Origin: Acanthochlamys bracteata
Lineage: Eukaryota; Streptophyta; Magnoliopsida; Pandanales; Velloziaceae
Length of the DNA: 64,000 nucleotides
Direction of reading: 5' to 3'
Assembly (NCBI GenBank): GCA_019914995.1
Contig: CM034139.1
Coordinates: 7,542,461 to 7,606,460 of the forward strand
The position numbers and the translations under genes were made by a program. Positions 36,062 to 48,614 of this stretch are shown in pieces. Position 1 is the first letter of the stretch; every line of letters starts with the position of its first letter. Under the pieces are notes generated by a model. That model had not been told where the DNA came from. It did not search any database and saw nothing but the letters and a program-made list of their open reading frames with translations.

Positions 36062-39000
36062 CTATATTCCCTCGGTTCCATTGCTATCTTGAAATGATAT
36101 CTTTTCGATTTTTTTGTCACATCTAATGCTGTTCTTCATTGTGATTCCATACAGAGATCTATAAAATAAAAATTTGTCAAGAGTTACCACCTTAGTTAAG
36201 GCATCCGCAGGGTTCTCTTTGGTAGGAATCTTGAGCATATCAATGCTCCCACTAGAAACCACCTCCCGTACGTAATGATACTGAATATCTATGTGTTTTG
36301 TTCTGGAATGAAGTGCTGGATTTCTTGTAAGATGTAATGCACTTAGGCTATCACAAAACAGAGATAGAGTCTCATATTTTTGCCCAAGTTTCTCCAACAG
36401 TCTCTTCATCCAGACCCCTTTCTTGCATGCTTGTGTTACTGCCATATACTCAGCTTCCGTTGTAGACAGAGCTACCACGAACTGCAGTTTAGAACACCAA
36501 CTGACAGCACCAACTGCAAGAATAAACACATAACCAGAGGTGGATTTTTTCCTATCCAAATCACCTGCGTAGTCTGCATCAACAAACCCTTTGACAATAA
36601 AATCAGATTCTATGTAACACAATGCAGCATTTAAGGTTTCTTTCACATACCGAAGGATCCTCTTTACCGCCTTCCAAAGCTCAATGCCAGGACATGCCAT
36701 GAATCTACTTACCACTCCCACTGCATGTGCAATGTCAGGCCGAGTGCAACTCATGGCATACATTAGGCTTCCCACTGCTGATGCATATGGTATCCGAGAC
36801 ATCTCTATCCTCTCTTGCTCCTGGCTAGGTGATAACAAAGAGGATAGTTTGAAACTAATAGAGAGTGGGGTAGACATCGGCTTACCACCATACATGTTGA
36901 ACTGCTCCAACACTTTCCTCAGATAGCTAGTCTGAGACAGCCGAATCTCTCTATTGCATCTATCTCGCCATATCTGCATCCCTAGGATTCTGTTTGCCGG
37001 CCCCAAGTCCTTGGTATCGAATTCACTAGCCAGTTGAGCCTTCAAATTGTTGGATACGATCTATGCTTGGACCTGCTACAAGCATATCATCCACATACAG
37101 CAGCAAGATGACAAACTCACCTCCCTCAAATCTCTTGATGTACACACAAGAGTCTGAGACTAGCTTGTTGTATCCAAGGCTCCCGATACAAGAATCAAAT
37201 CTCTTATACCAACACCGCGGTGCTTGTTTAAGCCCATAAAGAGATTTGGCCAACCGACAAACCAGATCCTCCTCGCTTTAACTAAAGCAAAGCCTTCCTA
37301 CTGACCATATATATCTCCTCTTCGAGCTCTCCGTGCAGAACACCGCCTTTCACATCGAGCCGCTTCAAGATGGAGATCCGATGATGCACACAAAGTACTA
37401 AGACCACACGAATAGTTGTTAAACGTACCCACCGGAGAGAAGATTTCATCAAAAGTCGATCCTTCCTTCCGCATGCGTAGCCTTTCACTACCAGCCGAGC
37501 ACGATACCGTTCTACTTGATCATTGCTGCCTCGCTTGATCTTATAGACCCATTTATTTCCAATAGCCTTACGGCCTTGGGGTAGAGGTACCAGCTCCCAT
37601 GTCCTATTTTTATGAAGCGCCTCAAGCTCTTCCTGCATAGCTTCCATCCACAGAGACGCATCTGAACTCTCCAGCGCTTCTTTGAGAGAAGATGACTCTC
37701 CTTCCTCTGTGAATAAGCAATATACAGATTGAGGTGACTCCATAAAATAGTCCTCATACCTCTCAGGTGTTTTTCTCTTGCGAGTTGAACGCCTAAGGGA
37801 CGTAGGCCTGGGAACTCCATCCTCTTCTATGTGCTCATCCGCTAGTATTGGCTCCAGATTAGGATCGTCTTTTTCATCATTCTCCTGCAATACCGATGTG
37901 GTCATCACTGGAAGTGATGCCTCCTTCTCCCTTGCATCATCGCTATCAGTCACTCTTTGCAGCTGGTCCTCCGTAAAGATGACATCCCTGCTGAAGATAA
38001 CTTTATGGGCAGTGGGATCCTATAAACAATACCCCAAAATATCTTCAGCATATCCCAAGAATAGGCATCTTCTGGACTTTGGATCCAGTTTGGTTCTGTC
38101 CTGGGCATTATACATCACCGGACAACCAAAAATATACAGACGAGAATAATCAACAGTGGCACCAGTCCACAATTCCATTGGAATTTTCAAATCAATGGCG
38201 GTAGAAGGAATACGATTCAACACATAAAGAAGGCGGTCTTGACCGCTTCGCTAAAAAAACTATGTGGCGTACCAGCCCCCTTGTAGCATAGCATGTACCC
38301 GCTCGGCTAGTGTTCGATTGAATCGCTTCAAATACTCCATTCTCGCGAGCGTGTAAGCCACCGTTGACTGCCTTTTTATTCCTTCTTGTGCCAGGAGAGT
38401 AACAAACTCCGCACTGTTGTATTCTCCACCATTGTCCGATCTAAGGCACTTGATCCTGCTGCTGGAATCAAGTTCCACCCGGACTTTGAAGAACTTGAAC
38501 ACCTCAAAGACTTCCGACTTCCTTCGGATTGGGAACACCCAACTTCTCCTGGAAAAATCATCAATAAATGAAACAAAATATTTAGCACCACCAAGAGATA
38601 GTTGCGGTGACTCCCACACATCCGAGTGAATCAAGTCAAGTTTGTCTTTGGCTCTGAAAACTGATCTCCCAAACTTTGCCCGATGCTGCTTACCGGTGAC
38701 ACATTCCTCGCAGAATGGTAACTTTACAACGGATAATCCTGGCAGAAGCTTCCGATCACTGAGGATCTTCAAACCACGTTCCGAGATATGCCCTAATGTC
38801 AGGTGCCACACTCGCGTGATATCCTCAATATTGCTTGATGCAACACAAGCTTCTCTATGCGTCAGTGTCACCCCACGCACCTTATATAAGTTTGAGTCAA
38901 TCTTTTCAGCTTCCAAGATCTTCTGCCCGTCTTTAATGACATCCATAATCCCGCTTTTAACATGAGTCTTGCAGCCTAGGTCATCCAGTTGTCCTAAAGA

Positions 39001-40059
39001 CAATAAATTCTTTATAAGACCAAGTACATGACGTACCTTACTGATGATGCATACATTTTCATCATTTGCTCTAAGCTTGATGGAACCGACTCCAGCAACT
39101 TCAAGGACTTGTCCATTTTCCATCCGCATGGCACCTCCAGAAATAACTTTATAGTGATGAAACAAATCTCTTCTAGAAGTCATGTGCCAGGATGCTCCCG
39201 AGTCCAAGATCCAGTCATCTGAGAGTTTGGACGCAACCACCGTCTCTCCCACTAGAGCCTCACCATCATCAGAGTTGTACGCCACACAAGCAAGGGACTT
39301 CGAGGAATCCGTACCTCCAACCTTATTTGTTATGGTCTTACATTCTTTTTTGATATGTCCAAGCTTTTCACACGCATAACACTTCACATGTCGCTTATTT
39401 TTCTTCTATCCAGAGCCGTTATTGAATTTCAGTTTCTTGCCCAAGCTATCTTGTGCAATCAATAAGGCTTCAGCTTGGTGCCCAACAGGTAAAATCTCTT
39501 GTTTGCGTTTGCGGCGACCTTCTTCCTCGAGAACAGCTGCTGCTACCTCATCCTAAACAAGAGAATCTATATCAGTCGTACTAGTGAGGTTGATCACTAC
39601 CTAGTCATAGGAATCGGGAAGGCTTTGTAGAAGGATCAAGGCACGTTCATTGGTCTCTATCTTCTTTCGCAACGTTGTCAATTGAGAAAACAAAGCCTCC
39701 AATGAACCCAAGTGCCCTGAAGCAGAAGCTGAGTCCAACATGCGTAGAGAATACATCTTTCTCATTAAGAAAATAGCATATTGCGGTGACTTCTTAGCAT
39801 AAGTCTTTTCCAGCTTCTCTCATACTTCCTTTGCGGTCTTCTTTTCCAGTACACTCTGTAAGATATCATCGGCCAAGGTAAGATGAATGTGTGCCAAAGC
39901 ATTTCGCTCAATTTTCTGCCATCTTTCCTCCGGAAGATCAATTGGCCGATTCTCTAGTGCTCCCAAACAATTCTCCTTTGCAAGGACCGCCAATAGCCTT
40001 GCTCTCCACAATGTGTAGTTGCTCCCATTGAACTTCTCAATCTCGTACTTGCTAGCCAT
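36062..40059 (-). pseudogene. Copia gag-pol polyprotein, disrupted
   Basis: The gag start is at 40059 (MASKYEIEKFNGSNYTLW). One frame continues from there to 38260, interrupted only by stops at 39820, 39601, 39553 and 39406. Domains in order: gag; zinc knuckle CYACEKLGHIKKEC (about 39345-39387); aspartic protease LDSGASWHMT (near 39200); GAG-pre-integrase and integrase zinc region (HLTLGH, then CEECVTGK); integrase core (LIHSDVWESP, FIDDFSRRSW). Beyond 38260 the frame shifts several times. Reverse transcriptase appears as EALHKNRTWELVPLPQGRKA, YGLKQAPRCWYKRF and YVDDMLVAG. RNase H appears as VDADYAGDLDRKKSTSGYVF and ALSTTEAEYMA. The order protease, integrase, RT, RNase H defines copia. Confidence 0.9.
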
Positions 40060-40074
40060 CGCAACAAACGAATA

Positions 40075-40086
40075 GCTCTGATGCCA
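40075..40086 (-). promoter_or_regulatory. Copia primer binding site
   Basis: On the element strand, TGGCATCAGAGC lies two bases inside the 5' LTR. It differs by one base from TGGTATCAGAGC, the common copia site complementary to the 3' end of initiator tRNA-Met. Confidence 0.8.
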
Positions 40087-40088
40087 CT

Positions 40089-40628
40089 TGTTAGAAATAG
40101 CTAGTGTGTTTGGTTGTCGATAGACGCAGCGGAAATATAAACACACTAAAGAATCTTGCGGAAGCAATATGAGAATTGAGAAAGGAGCAAAACAAACACA
40201 AAGACAAGAGAATTACGTGGAGAAAAACGAAAAAAACCCTACGGAAAGGCAAACTAGCCTTCAAGGAAATCACTAACTCAAAGCAATTACAAACTCTTGT
40301 ATTACACTTTAAATGAAACTTCTAACTAGAATACTTTTCTTCTAACTCTCACACTTGATATTGTGAATGGTGTTATTGATGCATCAAACAAGTAATTCTT
40401 ACCCATATATATAGTGGTATCAAAGAGACTTTTGAATTTCCAAACCTTCCCACTAATTGAATTTTTTGGCTTTCCATCCTTCATTAGGTGCTTTAACTTA
40501 TTTAACCTTTCAACATCATAGATGGTGCTTTATCTTTCTTAATCCTTTAGTATTTCAACATGAATGCATATTTAATTTGTTAACCACTATGTACCACTAA
40601 TTTACGTAGTGCTTTATAGTATCTAACA
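40089..40628 (-). repeat. Copia 5' LTR (right copy)
   Basis: 540 bp, same ends and length as the left copy, followed by target-site copy AGTTC at 40629-40633. Confidence 0.95.
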
Positions 40629-40633
40629 AGTTC

Positions 40634-42748
40634 CACATAATTCATTTCATCTGTTGCTGTAAAAGTTACGAAATTAAGTAAGTTGACGCGAAGCACAAAC
40701 CGAATGTTATGACTAATAACGTTCTATATCCTGAAAAAGCATTAATTTTAGAGACGATTTAGAGTTCTGCGTACAACAAACATTGCTATGGCAATCTAAT
40801 GATATCAGACGGTACTGATCACGTTCTCTAGCAAGGTAAAAGGATCGCGAATGCTTTCCCCAAAGAGCACAGTTATTTCTCTTAACAAGAAGAGGAAATC
40901 AAAAAAAAAAATCTGGAATGAAAACATACCAGCGTTTAGAGAGTAACACCCTGTCGATTCCGTTCATATGGAATCATGCTGAGATTTGATTTCTTTCGTT
41001 CAAATAACAATTCTCTCTATGAAAATCATGGAATTTTAACTTCCTGAAAAATACAGATAACAGTAAAAACTTTGTACTGACATTAAACAGAAACCGGAAG
41101 AACAGTTCAATGGCATATAATGTTCTAGGAAGCAGCAAGGCGTAAGACTCCAGAAGACACAGTTCTTAACAAAAGAGAACGGAAATTCCGAATGATATCA
41201 TGCTCTCAGTTAGTGGGCCTAAAGAATGATTTCTTGCGGAGAAACAAGAACCTCTGCGACCAGGGATTGCTGACAGTAGGAACGAAGCTTGGGTCGCTAC
41301 AGAAGCAACATAATTGATGAGGTAACATATGGGTCCAGATATGCATCTCAATCTGGCTAATCAGAAACAAAGCTTACTTTTTAAAATTTCCTTTCTCTCC
41401 TTTTTCACTTTGGCATCTTGCATATGTTGTTCATGGTTCCTCGTGACATAGTAGTCCCACATTACTCAAGGTTTCAACTTCGATCTTTAATAGCACTGAA
41501 GTATTGACTATCAGCACGCATCTCAGCATCCATGATTCATAGACAAAACCAATTCTTCTTTTTTGTCCGCTACATGAGTCTTAACTTCAAACTCTGAGGC
41601 TATAATCTTCAAAGAAGGTACTTCCTGCCAGATTAACTATTGCAGAATTTATCAAAGACAAATTACTAACATATAACCTCATTGTATAAAACGCTTCTAT
41701 CTACATGTGCTTGCCACCCAAGCTTTACTCCAGAACAATAGCACAAAATAAACAAAAAGGATCGTTAAATAAAGATAACATATTGGACTTTATGGCATCT
41801 TGGTGCTCTTTAAATAAAGCGCTGGATGGCAGTAATCATTGCATTCTCCATCCAATTTTTGTGATTGAGCGTTTTACTCTATATAGAATCTGAGCTAAGT
41901 GTCCAAGCAACTTGACAAATATATTGCGCAACCTTCTCCTATCATCAACAAGATAATATGTGTCTCATATAAGCTTCAAATAAGTCTCTACTGAAGTGTT
42001 CTTTGCGCTGCAAATTATGATGTAAATTGAATGTAATTACACTCAAATTGTGTCCACAAAAAGGATGGTAACTCGAAAACTAACTAAACAAGCCAATGCA
42101 CCTGATAACTGTTTCCATTCTACAAGTGCGCTGGACAACTATCTAATACAAGCAAAGAGGCAACTTTACACATCATCGTAGGTGCCGAGATAAAAATTGA
42201 CAATAACAAGGGCAGATGCTTCCAACCCTAAAAAGGAAGTCATTTCCTCAAAGTTATGGAAATGAAGGTAACCAAATAAATATAACTACATAAGAAGTAG
42301 AAACTTGTATATAGATTATAGAAGATCCAAGTTGTAAGGCATTAATTGAGCTAAAATGTCTTACCATAACAAGAAGACATATTATCATGTACGCTACAAA
42401 AGGTTACACATTACTAGCATTTAAGTAGAAAGGATAGAGTTCGTTACTACACAGCTGTACAGCCGAGGAAACTTTGTGTTCTGATTAAGCTAGTTTTTGT
42501 AGAGATCTCAACTTCTGTGTAAGAATTAGCTGCACCAATCTGTTCTCAAGCTATCATCACGATACTACCAAATTCAAACATTGAATCCTTATTATGCCTT
42601 GAAAATAGGTTATAACCAAAAATAGTGCAGTATGATTGCGCAAATGTAGACCTTATGCTCTCCCAAGAAGCAAAAGACAGCCATGTTTTTGATGTGCTCT
42701 TACAGGCAGAGATCAAGAAAATGAAACCTGATACAAGCCAATTACAGC
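40634..42748. other. Spacer between the copia element and DUF740 gene
   Basis: About 2.1 kb. The part near 42400-42748 probably holds the DUF740 3' UTR. The rest shows only short open frames without recognisable features and no repeat structure I could identify. Confidence 0.5.
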
Positions 42749-44632
42749 TCAGTACATCCGTAGCATGGTCCTCGCAAAAGATTCAGAACTCCTATAGCTG
42801 TTCTTCAGCGACGCCCCATTCCGCCTGCTTCCTCTCATCGGTGTTAAGTAAAACCGCAGCAATCCATTATCCAAATGGTTCGGAGAATACCTAGAGCTCC
42901 GGTTTCTCTCAAACACAAAATCCTCCCTCCTATTCTTTCCATGCCCATTCATCTCTACGTTGCTCCTTCTCATGCTCCCGAATCCCGAATTGCTGCTGAA
43001 GGAACGCCTTGAGCTGGCATTACTGTTGCTACGGAGCATCTTACCATTTATCCCATTCCTCCTAATCTCCGGCCAAGACTCCGAGAAAGACCTCTCAACC
43101 ACAGTTGCTCTTTCTGATCCTCGCCCACCACTGCTCCGCCAATGTATGAAACCCCAAATGCTCCAACCTTTGCTCCACCTCTTTGACTTTTTACTCAAAT
43201 TGGAAGCATTCTGCGAATCTCTGTAGATCGACTCAAAGCTCTCAGACCGGTCATCCCTAATAGAATTTGAATTCAAGTCCCTGGGTTCCCTTTCAAGCTT
43301 ACTACCCACATAAGGATTGATGAACTCTGAGCTAGCAGCAGGGGTGACCTTAGCATTCGCAGCAGGCTTTGGCTCGCTCACCTCCAATACCACCTTCCTT
43401 GTAGAATCCGATCGATCTAGGCTACGCCTACGCCTTTGGGACGATGAATCCAAGTAGTAATCCCTGGTCTGTGCTGTGCCACCGGGGATCATTGTGTCCT
43501 CTTCAACAGGTATCTGGCCGTCTGATCTCTGGACAACCGGGTCATCTTCAACAACCGAAAGCATCGGTGGAAGCCGGGGCAACCCTGATCTCCCACCACC
43601 ACCACCACCACCACCGATCAAGTAACCGTCCCATGAAGCCCGTGGTTCATCCCATGAGAACCTGGGTTCATCAAAAGACATCCTGCTAGCATCCAGAGAG
43701 AATCTCGGGGCAATGTCGCACGACCGCCGACCAGAAGCATCAATACCGATCTCCGACTGAGCGTCTCGGTAGAACCTTCGCTTCTGGTTTTGCTTCTCCG
43801 CTTGCCTCATTCCGGTAGCAGCATTGTTCTTACAATTAGCCTGTTGCTGCTGCTTCTTGAGCTTCTGTTTCCTTCTCCATTTCTGCAATTTCTTACTGAA
43901 AACCGACGCAGCCATCCAGAAACTCCCCGCAATTTCCTTAAAATCTCTCTGCGGGGGCGGGGGAGGTTTCGCATTGTTATTTGCTTCAATGTCCATATGC
44001 TCCTTCATGGGTTTCGCTTCTTCTGTCTCAACAATCTCTCCGCTTGTTCTCTTAACTTGTCCTTCTTCTGCGATAGTTGCTGGCTCTGTTACCGGTGTTA
44101 TCTCATCAAGATCGCTGTTTTGTTCTTCATCTCGATGTAGGACGGGAGGAGCGGCAACAGCGGCGGCGGCGGTGGAAGAGTTGGAATGCTCAGGGATTTC
44201 TTGGCGATCTTGAAGATAGAAGAGAGAATAGAGAGTGCTGCGGCCGCGAACGTCGCAGGAATGGCGTTGTGGTTCAAACGAGACCAGGGATAAGGGATCA
44301 GCTCTCGCTGCGGAGAAAGATTTGCAGCGGCGTAGGTCGGCGGCAGAGGAAGAAGAAGAAGAGTTAACGGCGGCTCCTGCAGCAGCAGCGGCGGCGGCAC
44401 GGGAGAAGAGAGATTTCACGGCGGAAGAGGTGGATTTACGGCGTCCGGAGTTGCTGGCGGTGGTGTTGTTGACGAGAGAAGGTTCTAGAGCAGTGAGACG
44501 ATCGCGGAGGCATGAGGCGCAGAAGCCGGTGACAACTTCGTCGGGATGGAAAGGGCAAGAGGTAGCCGGCGGCCGAGAAAGCGGCGGTTGAAGAGGAGGG
44601 AGATGTTCGTGGGTCCCAGCAGGGAGATTCAT
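42749..44632 (-). CDS. OCTOPUS-like protein (DUF740)
   Basis: Intronless gene of 627 codons. The family hallmark is near the N-terminus: CPFHPDEVVTGFCASCLRDR at about residues 26-46, a Cys-rich motif shared by OCTOPUS and OPS-like proteins. The rest is low-complexity with conserved islands: DFKEIAGSFWMAASVFSKKL then QKWRRKQKLKKQ (about 230-260), DASRMSFDEPRFSWDEPRAS followed by a Gly run (about 315-350), a SWxEP-like Ser-rich region, and C-terminal GLLRFYLTPMRGSRRN to SESFARTMLRMY. OCTOPUS is a polar plasma-membrane protein promoting phloem differentiation and brassinosteroid signalling. For this paralogue the role is inferred. In Arabidopsis a DUF740 gene sits between a PHT4 gene and LAC4, as here. 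The start gives MNLPAGTHEHLPPL. Confidence 0.88.
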   Translation of the reverse strand: MNLPAGTHEHLPPLQPPLSRPPATSCPFHPDEVVTGFCASCLRDRLTALEPSLVNNTTASNSGRRKSTSSAVKSLFSRAAAAAAAGAAVNSSSSSSAADLRRCKSFSAARADPLSLVSFEPQRHSCDVRGRSTLYSLFYLQDRQEIPEHSNSSTAAAAVAAPPVLHRDEEQNSDLDEITPVTEPATIAEEGQVKRTSGEIVETEEAKPMKEHMDIEANNNAKPPPPPQRDFKEIAGSFWMAASVFSKKLQKWRRKQKLKKQQQQANCKNNAATGMRQAEKQNQKRRFYRDAQSEIGIDASGRRSCDIAPRFSLDASRMSFDEPRFSWDEPRASWDGYLIGGGGGGGGRSGLPRLPPMLSVVEDDPVVQRSDGQIPVEEDTMIPGGTAQTRDYYLDSSSQRRRRSLDRSDSTRKVVLEVSEPKPAANAKVTPAASSEFINPYVGSKLEREPRDLNSNSIRDDRSESFESIYRDSQNASNLSKKSKRWSKGWSIWGFIHWRSSGGRGSERATVVERSFSESWPEIRRNGINGKMLRSNSNASSRRSFSSNSGFGSMRRSNVEMNGHGKNRREDFVFERNRSSRYSPNHLDNGLLRFYLTPMRGSRRNGASLKNSYRSSESFARTMLRMY

Positions 44633-47600
44633 CCCAGCAGAACGACCTGTAACCCTCGGCCTTCTCCCCTTGCAGCAGCAATTCTGCTTCTCATTCTACT
44701 GCGAAACAACTCAGTCTCATTCTTTCCGTTAATGTTGCTTGTTTGTTTTCGATCAATAATGTAGCGCTCCCTACTTGATCAAGAAAGAAGAAGCTTTTCT
44801 TCTTTATCTAATTAATATTCAGGAATTTTATTACAGAGAGCGAGAGAGAGATATACAAAAAGGAAAAGAAATTAAAGACAAAAGTAAAAGCGATCACACA
44901 CACACGCAGTGCCACAGCAACCCTCTTCTCTCTTCTCTTCTCTTTTTCGGCTTTTTCTTTTTGTTTAAAAAATTACTTTAATTTTGTTCTGCAGTGTTGC
45001 TTTCTTTCTTTTTGTTTTTCTTCACACATTCCAACACCTTTATATGGATTAGTTAAATTATGTATAATAGACTTTAATCTTCTTTCTGATTATATTATAA
45101 AGGTAAGTGTATTTGAGCGGAAATAATACGTAACAAGATCGATTAATTTGAGTAATTGATTATTTATTTAGTCACTAACTCAGCAATTAGAAAATAATTA
45201 GATATATAGGATGACTGAGGAATCGTGCGTTACAGTTGAACGATCACAGCAACAAGCACAGCCACTGCAGAAGCAGAAATGCCAGAAAAAAAAAGAACAA
45301 AATGAGAGATAAGAGATTGCACGTGAATTTTTTAATTCAAAACATTTCAAAGTGTTTTGTTTTTAATAAAGTCATAAATAAAATCTTGAGATTAAATGGA
45401 ATGAAAAGAAAATAAATAGTAGTGCGTGGGAAGGTGGGCCTAAATAATATAGGAGTCCCCAGCCCTTCGTACGGCTAGCTTGCTTCTCTTCCGACTGTTC
45501 TTCTTCTCTTTTTTCTCTCTTTCTCACTCTGCAATTATTAATCTCTAAATAATTTAACAGAAGAAGATGAACGAACGGATCATGATTCATGAACCAAATC
45601 GATGTTTCATTTTCATTATACTGAAGAAGTTCATCCGTGAATTGTATTCGAGTAATTAAATGTATATTTGCATAGGTATTAATTAAACAGTGAATCGAAA
45701 GAGAAAAGAGAGACCGCGGCACACGAGTTCCAAAGCATCAAGCTTTGGCTTTTTCCTTCTTTTGTTTTTTTATCAAGTAAATAATCTTCAAACATGATTG
45801 ATTACAATATACAGAAAACCTTTTATTTTTTTTCCACACAAAATCAGAAGCTATTACGAATTGATGTAAAGTTTGCGTTCAACCATTACTTTGATTAAGT
45901 TTAGTGTACTTTGTTTGTATGAAGATTATTCTATTCATTGGAGATTACTCATCAGATGGATCAGAGTGAGTGAGTTTATTTAATTTTTCTTTCTTCAGAC
46001 TATTTATTAAGATAGATCGAGAGCTTTCTCTTTTCTACTTTTTTGCTTTTTTTCTTTCTTTGTTGTAGTTATATCAATCTCTTCTATTTTATCTCTGTGA
46101 GCGAATGAGACGTTCATTCTCATTCAAGCTAATTAATGACATATTAAGCTATTATATAATTTTATTTTTATTAATATTTTTAAACTCTTTTTTACATATT
46201 TATTTTTAAATTTTAACTTTAATTATAAAAAATAAGGTCATTAAAACTTTATTTTTAATCCGTCACTATTTATTTATTCATTTTGAAAAAGTATTTGAGA
46301 GTACTTATTATAAAAATTTTGAAAAAAAATATTTTGAAAATTTTTAAAAGTGAATTTTATTTTTTTATTTTATAAACTAATAAAAAAACTTTTTGATTAA
46401 AATTTTTTTATATTATTAGAATTTTATAAATAATTTTTATTTTAAATTATTTATTTTAAATAACTTTAATGATAAAAAATAAACTCTAATTAAACTTCAT
46501 TTCTAACCTGTCACTATTCATTCATTCCCTTGATTCTTTCCTACTTATATTTTGAACGCACATACATTGTGTTGTGACAAAAGAACCAAAAAACTTGATT
46601 TATTTTATCTCTCTTTTGATGTTGACGTGGTAGTGAACAGCACAGCTCAACTCAACTCTTCTCTTGGTAGTACATGGTGCAGAAAAACAAAAGAAAAAAA
46701 CTTGTACAAAACAACAGCAGCAGCACCAACAAAGCTCTTTACCAGTTTACCTCACTCTCACCTCATGATTGCCGTACATACCATCTCACCCAAAAATGTT
46801 TTTGTGCTAACTACCTTTATTATCGTATACCATCGTTTACGAGCACTTTCAAATATTTCTTTTTTAATTTATAGTCAAAATAATTTTTAAATTTAATCTC
46901 TATCATTAAATATAAAAAATTATAAATTAAAATTATATTTATAAAATTTCAGCATAATCGGATTAAAAATTCACGTCCATCCAGTTAGTTGATCAAAATA
47001 GCAAAAATAATATAATATATATATTTTTAAATTTTTTTATTTTTTATTATTTTAATCAAGTGATCAGATGAAGATAAATTTGGTCCGATTGAGTTGAAAT
47101 TTTATACATATATTTTTTACTTATAATTCTTTATATCTAAAGGTGGAGATTGAATTTGAAAGTCACTGCGGTCATAAATAAAAAAAAATATCCGAAAATG
47201 CTCTAAAAAAGAAGTGCTCTTATCTCTCCCTATTATATATATATATATTATATATTTCTATTCTAAGACAAACGGTATATTAAGACTTTAATTTTATACT
47301 ATTTTATTAGTAATATAGACAGAACTCATGAAAATTTAGGCTTATTTTAGAAAAAGTTTTAAAATTATCAAATAAAAACAAATTTGACTGGATCGATTTG
47401 GTTTATAATTTAGTCTAAACATGAGTTATTATTCGATCTGTTATTTTATGATTTATTTTATTTAGAATAAATCGTTCATTTCATTTCAAAATTTTTATAA
47501 TCTAATTAAATTTTGAATAAGTTCTTCGATTTATTTTAAAATAAGTATAACACTTTAATAAAAAAAAAAAAAAGTTTTGCAAATATTATTTATCAATAAT

Positions 47601-48332
47601 TTTAAATAGCATATGAATTCATTTTTTCTATTATAAATTAAGTTTAAAAAAATTCTAAATTCGTGGCACTATACATTACCAAAAAAAAAGAGCAAATTTT
47701 GACCGCAATTCATCACTCGAACTAACAGGAAAGAGGGGAAGAACCACAACAACGCATGAAGCCAAGTGAAACACTATTATAGAGGGGTCGATATTTGGAA
47801 TGCGGGTAGCTAGAGAAGGATGACAGCAACAAAACATTACGTAGAAAGAAAGGCAAAGAACAAGAAGGAAAATTTTCCATCACAGGTATTCGCAATGAGA
47901 TCTTCGGAAACAAAACAAAACAGAAAAATTGCATACGAATTCATTTCAGAAGCTGTTCGAAGAACTGCAAAGTCCCCATCCATCCATGTTAATAAACTTT
48001 AGTGTATAATATAACGCAGACGCAGGCTGATCAATCTATGTCTCAATATGATTGAGGTTGTGTATAAGATAATAAAGAAATAGTAGCAAAACAAAACTGA
48101 ATCGAATTGAAATGATTCAACAGGCTTTGGCTTTGTTGGGATCCAAAGACCGAACATCCAAGCCAGAATAAAGCAAAGCAAAAAAGAAAAGAAAAGAAAA
48201 GCAAAGCAAAGCAAAGGCGTGCGTTTGCAACTATTTTACTTTTTTCCCATCATCGATCGCTCTTTATTAATCTTTACTGATGACGAATCTGCAAAAGGAG
48301 TTAGTTAAATCCCACCAAAACATTTTCGATAG

Positions 48333-48614
48333 TTACCGGAAAGAAAGTTGGTTTCGGAATTGCTGATCATTTGAAAGATCGGATTTTGCAACGATCACGT
48401 ACTGTCTTTTATACTTCCCCCACACCACCTCCTCCCCACTCCAAACACACAGAGGAAAAGAGAAAAGAAAAGTACAGCATATATATATTATCTTTCTTTC
48501 AGGCTTTTCCTGAGATCGAGGATATGGAATAGGTAAACCGTACACATTTTTCCTATACCGAGTGTCGTTCACTTGGCCATGATCATCGAATAAAGATTTT
48601 GATTCGCTTGCCAT
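48333..48614 (-). CDS. Short open frame, possible small protein
   Basis: ATG at 48614 opens 93 codons: MASESKSLFDDHGQVNDTRY, then RKNVYGLPIPYPRSQEKPER, followed by an unconvincing hydrophobic and Trp-rich tail. The first 40 residues look protein-like (balanced composition, NVYGLPIPYPRS motif) and the rest does not. It may be a first exon, an exon relic or chance. I do not recognise a family and propose no function. Confidence 0.2.
   Translation of the reverse strand: MASESKSLFDDHGQVNDTRYRKNVYGLPIPYPRSQEKPERKIIYICCTFLFSFPLCVWSGEEVVWGKYKRQYVIVAKSDLSNDQQFRNQLSFR

Larger units (their letters stand above)
35366..40628 (-). mobile_element. Ty1/copia LTR retrotransposon, full length but inactive
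   Basis: A 5263-bp element. It has two 540-bp LTRs beginning TGTTAG and ending CTAACA, and is flanked by the perfect 5-bp target duplication AGTTC (35361-35365 and 40629-40633). Transcription would run from the right LTR leftwards. A primer binding site lies two bases inside the right LTR. Gag, protease, integrase, reverse transcriptase and RNase H remains follow in copia order. By eye I count roughly 30 differences between the LTRs (about 6%), so the insertion is not recent. Stops and frameshifts prevent expression of the polyprotein. Confidence 0.95.

Noticed and set aside
43444..44591. Plus-strand open frames of 81-129 codons in the DUF740 gene
   Set aside because: They are antisense shadows of a GC-rich single-exon gene with an intact 627-codon frame and conserved Cys-rich motif.
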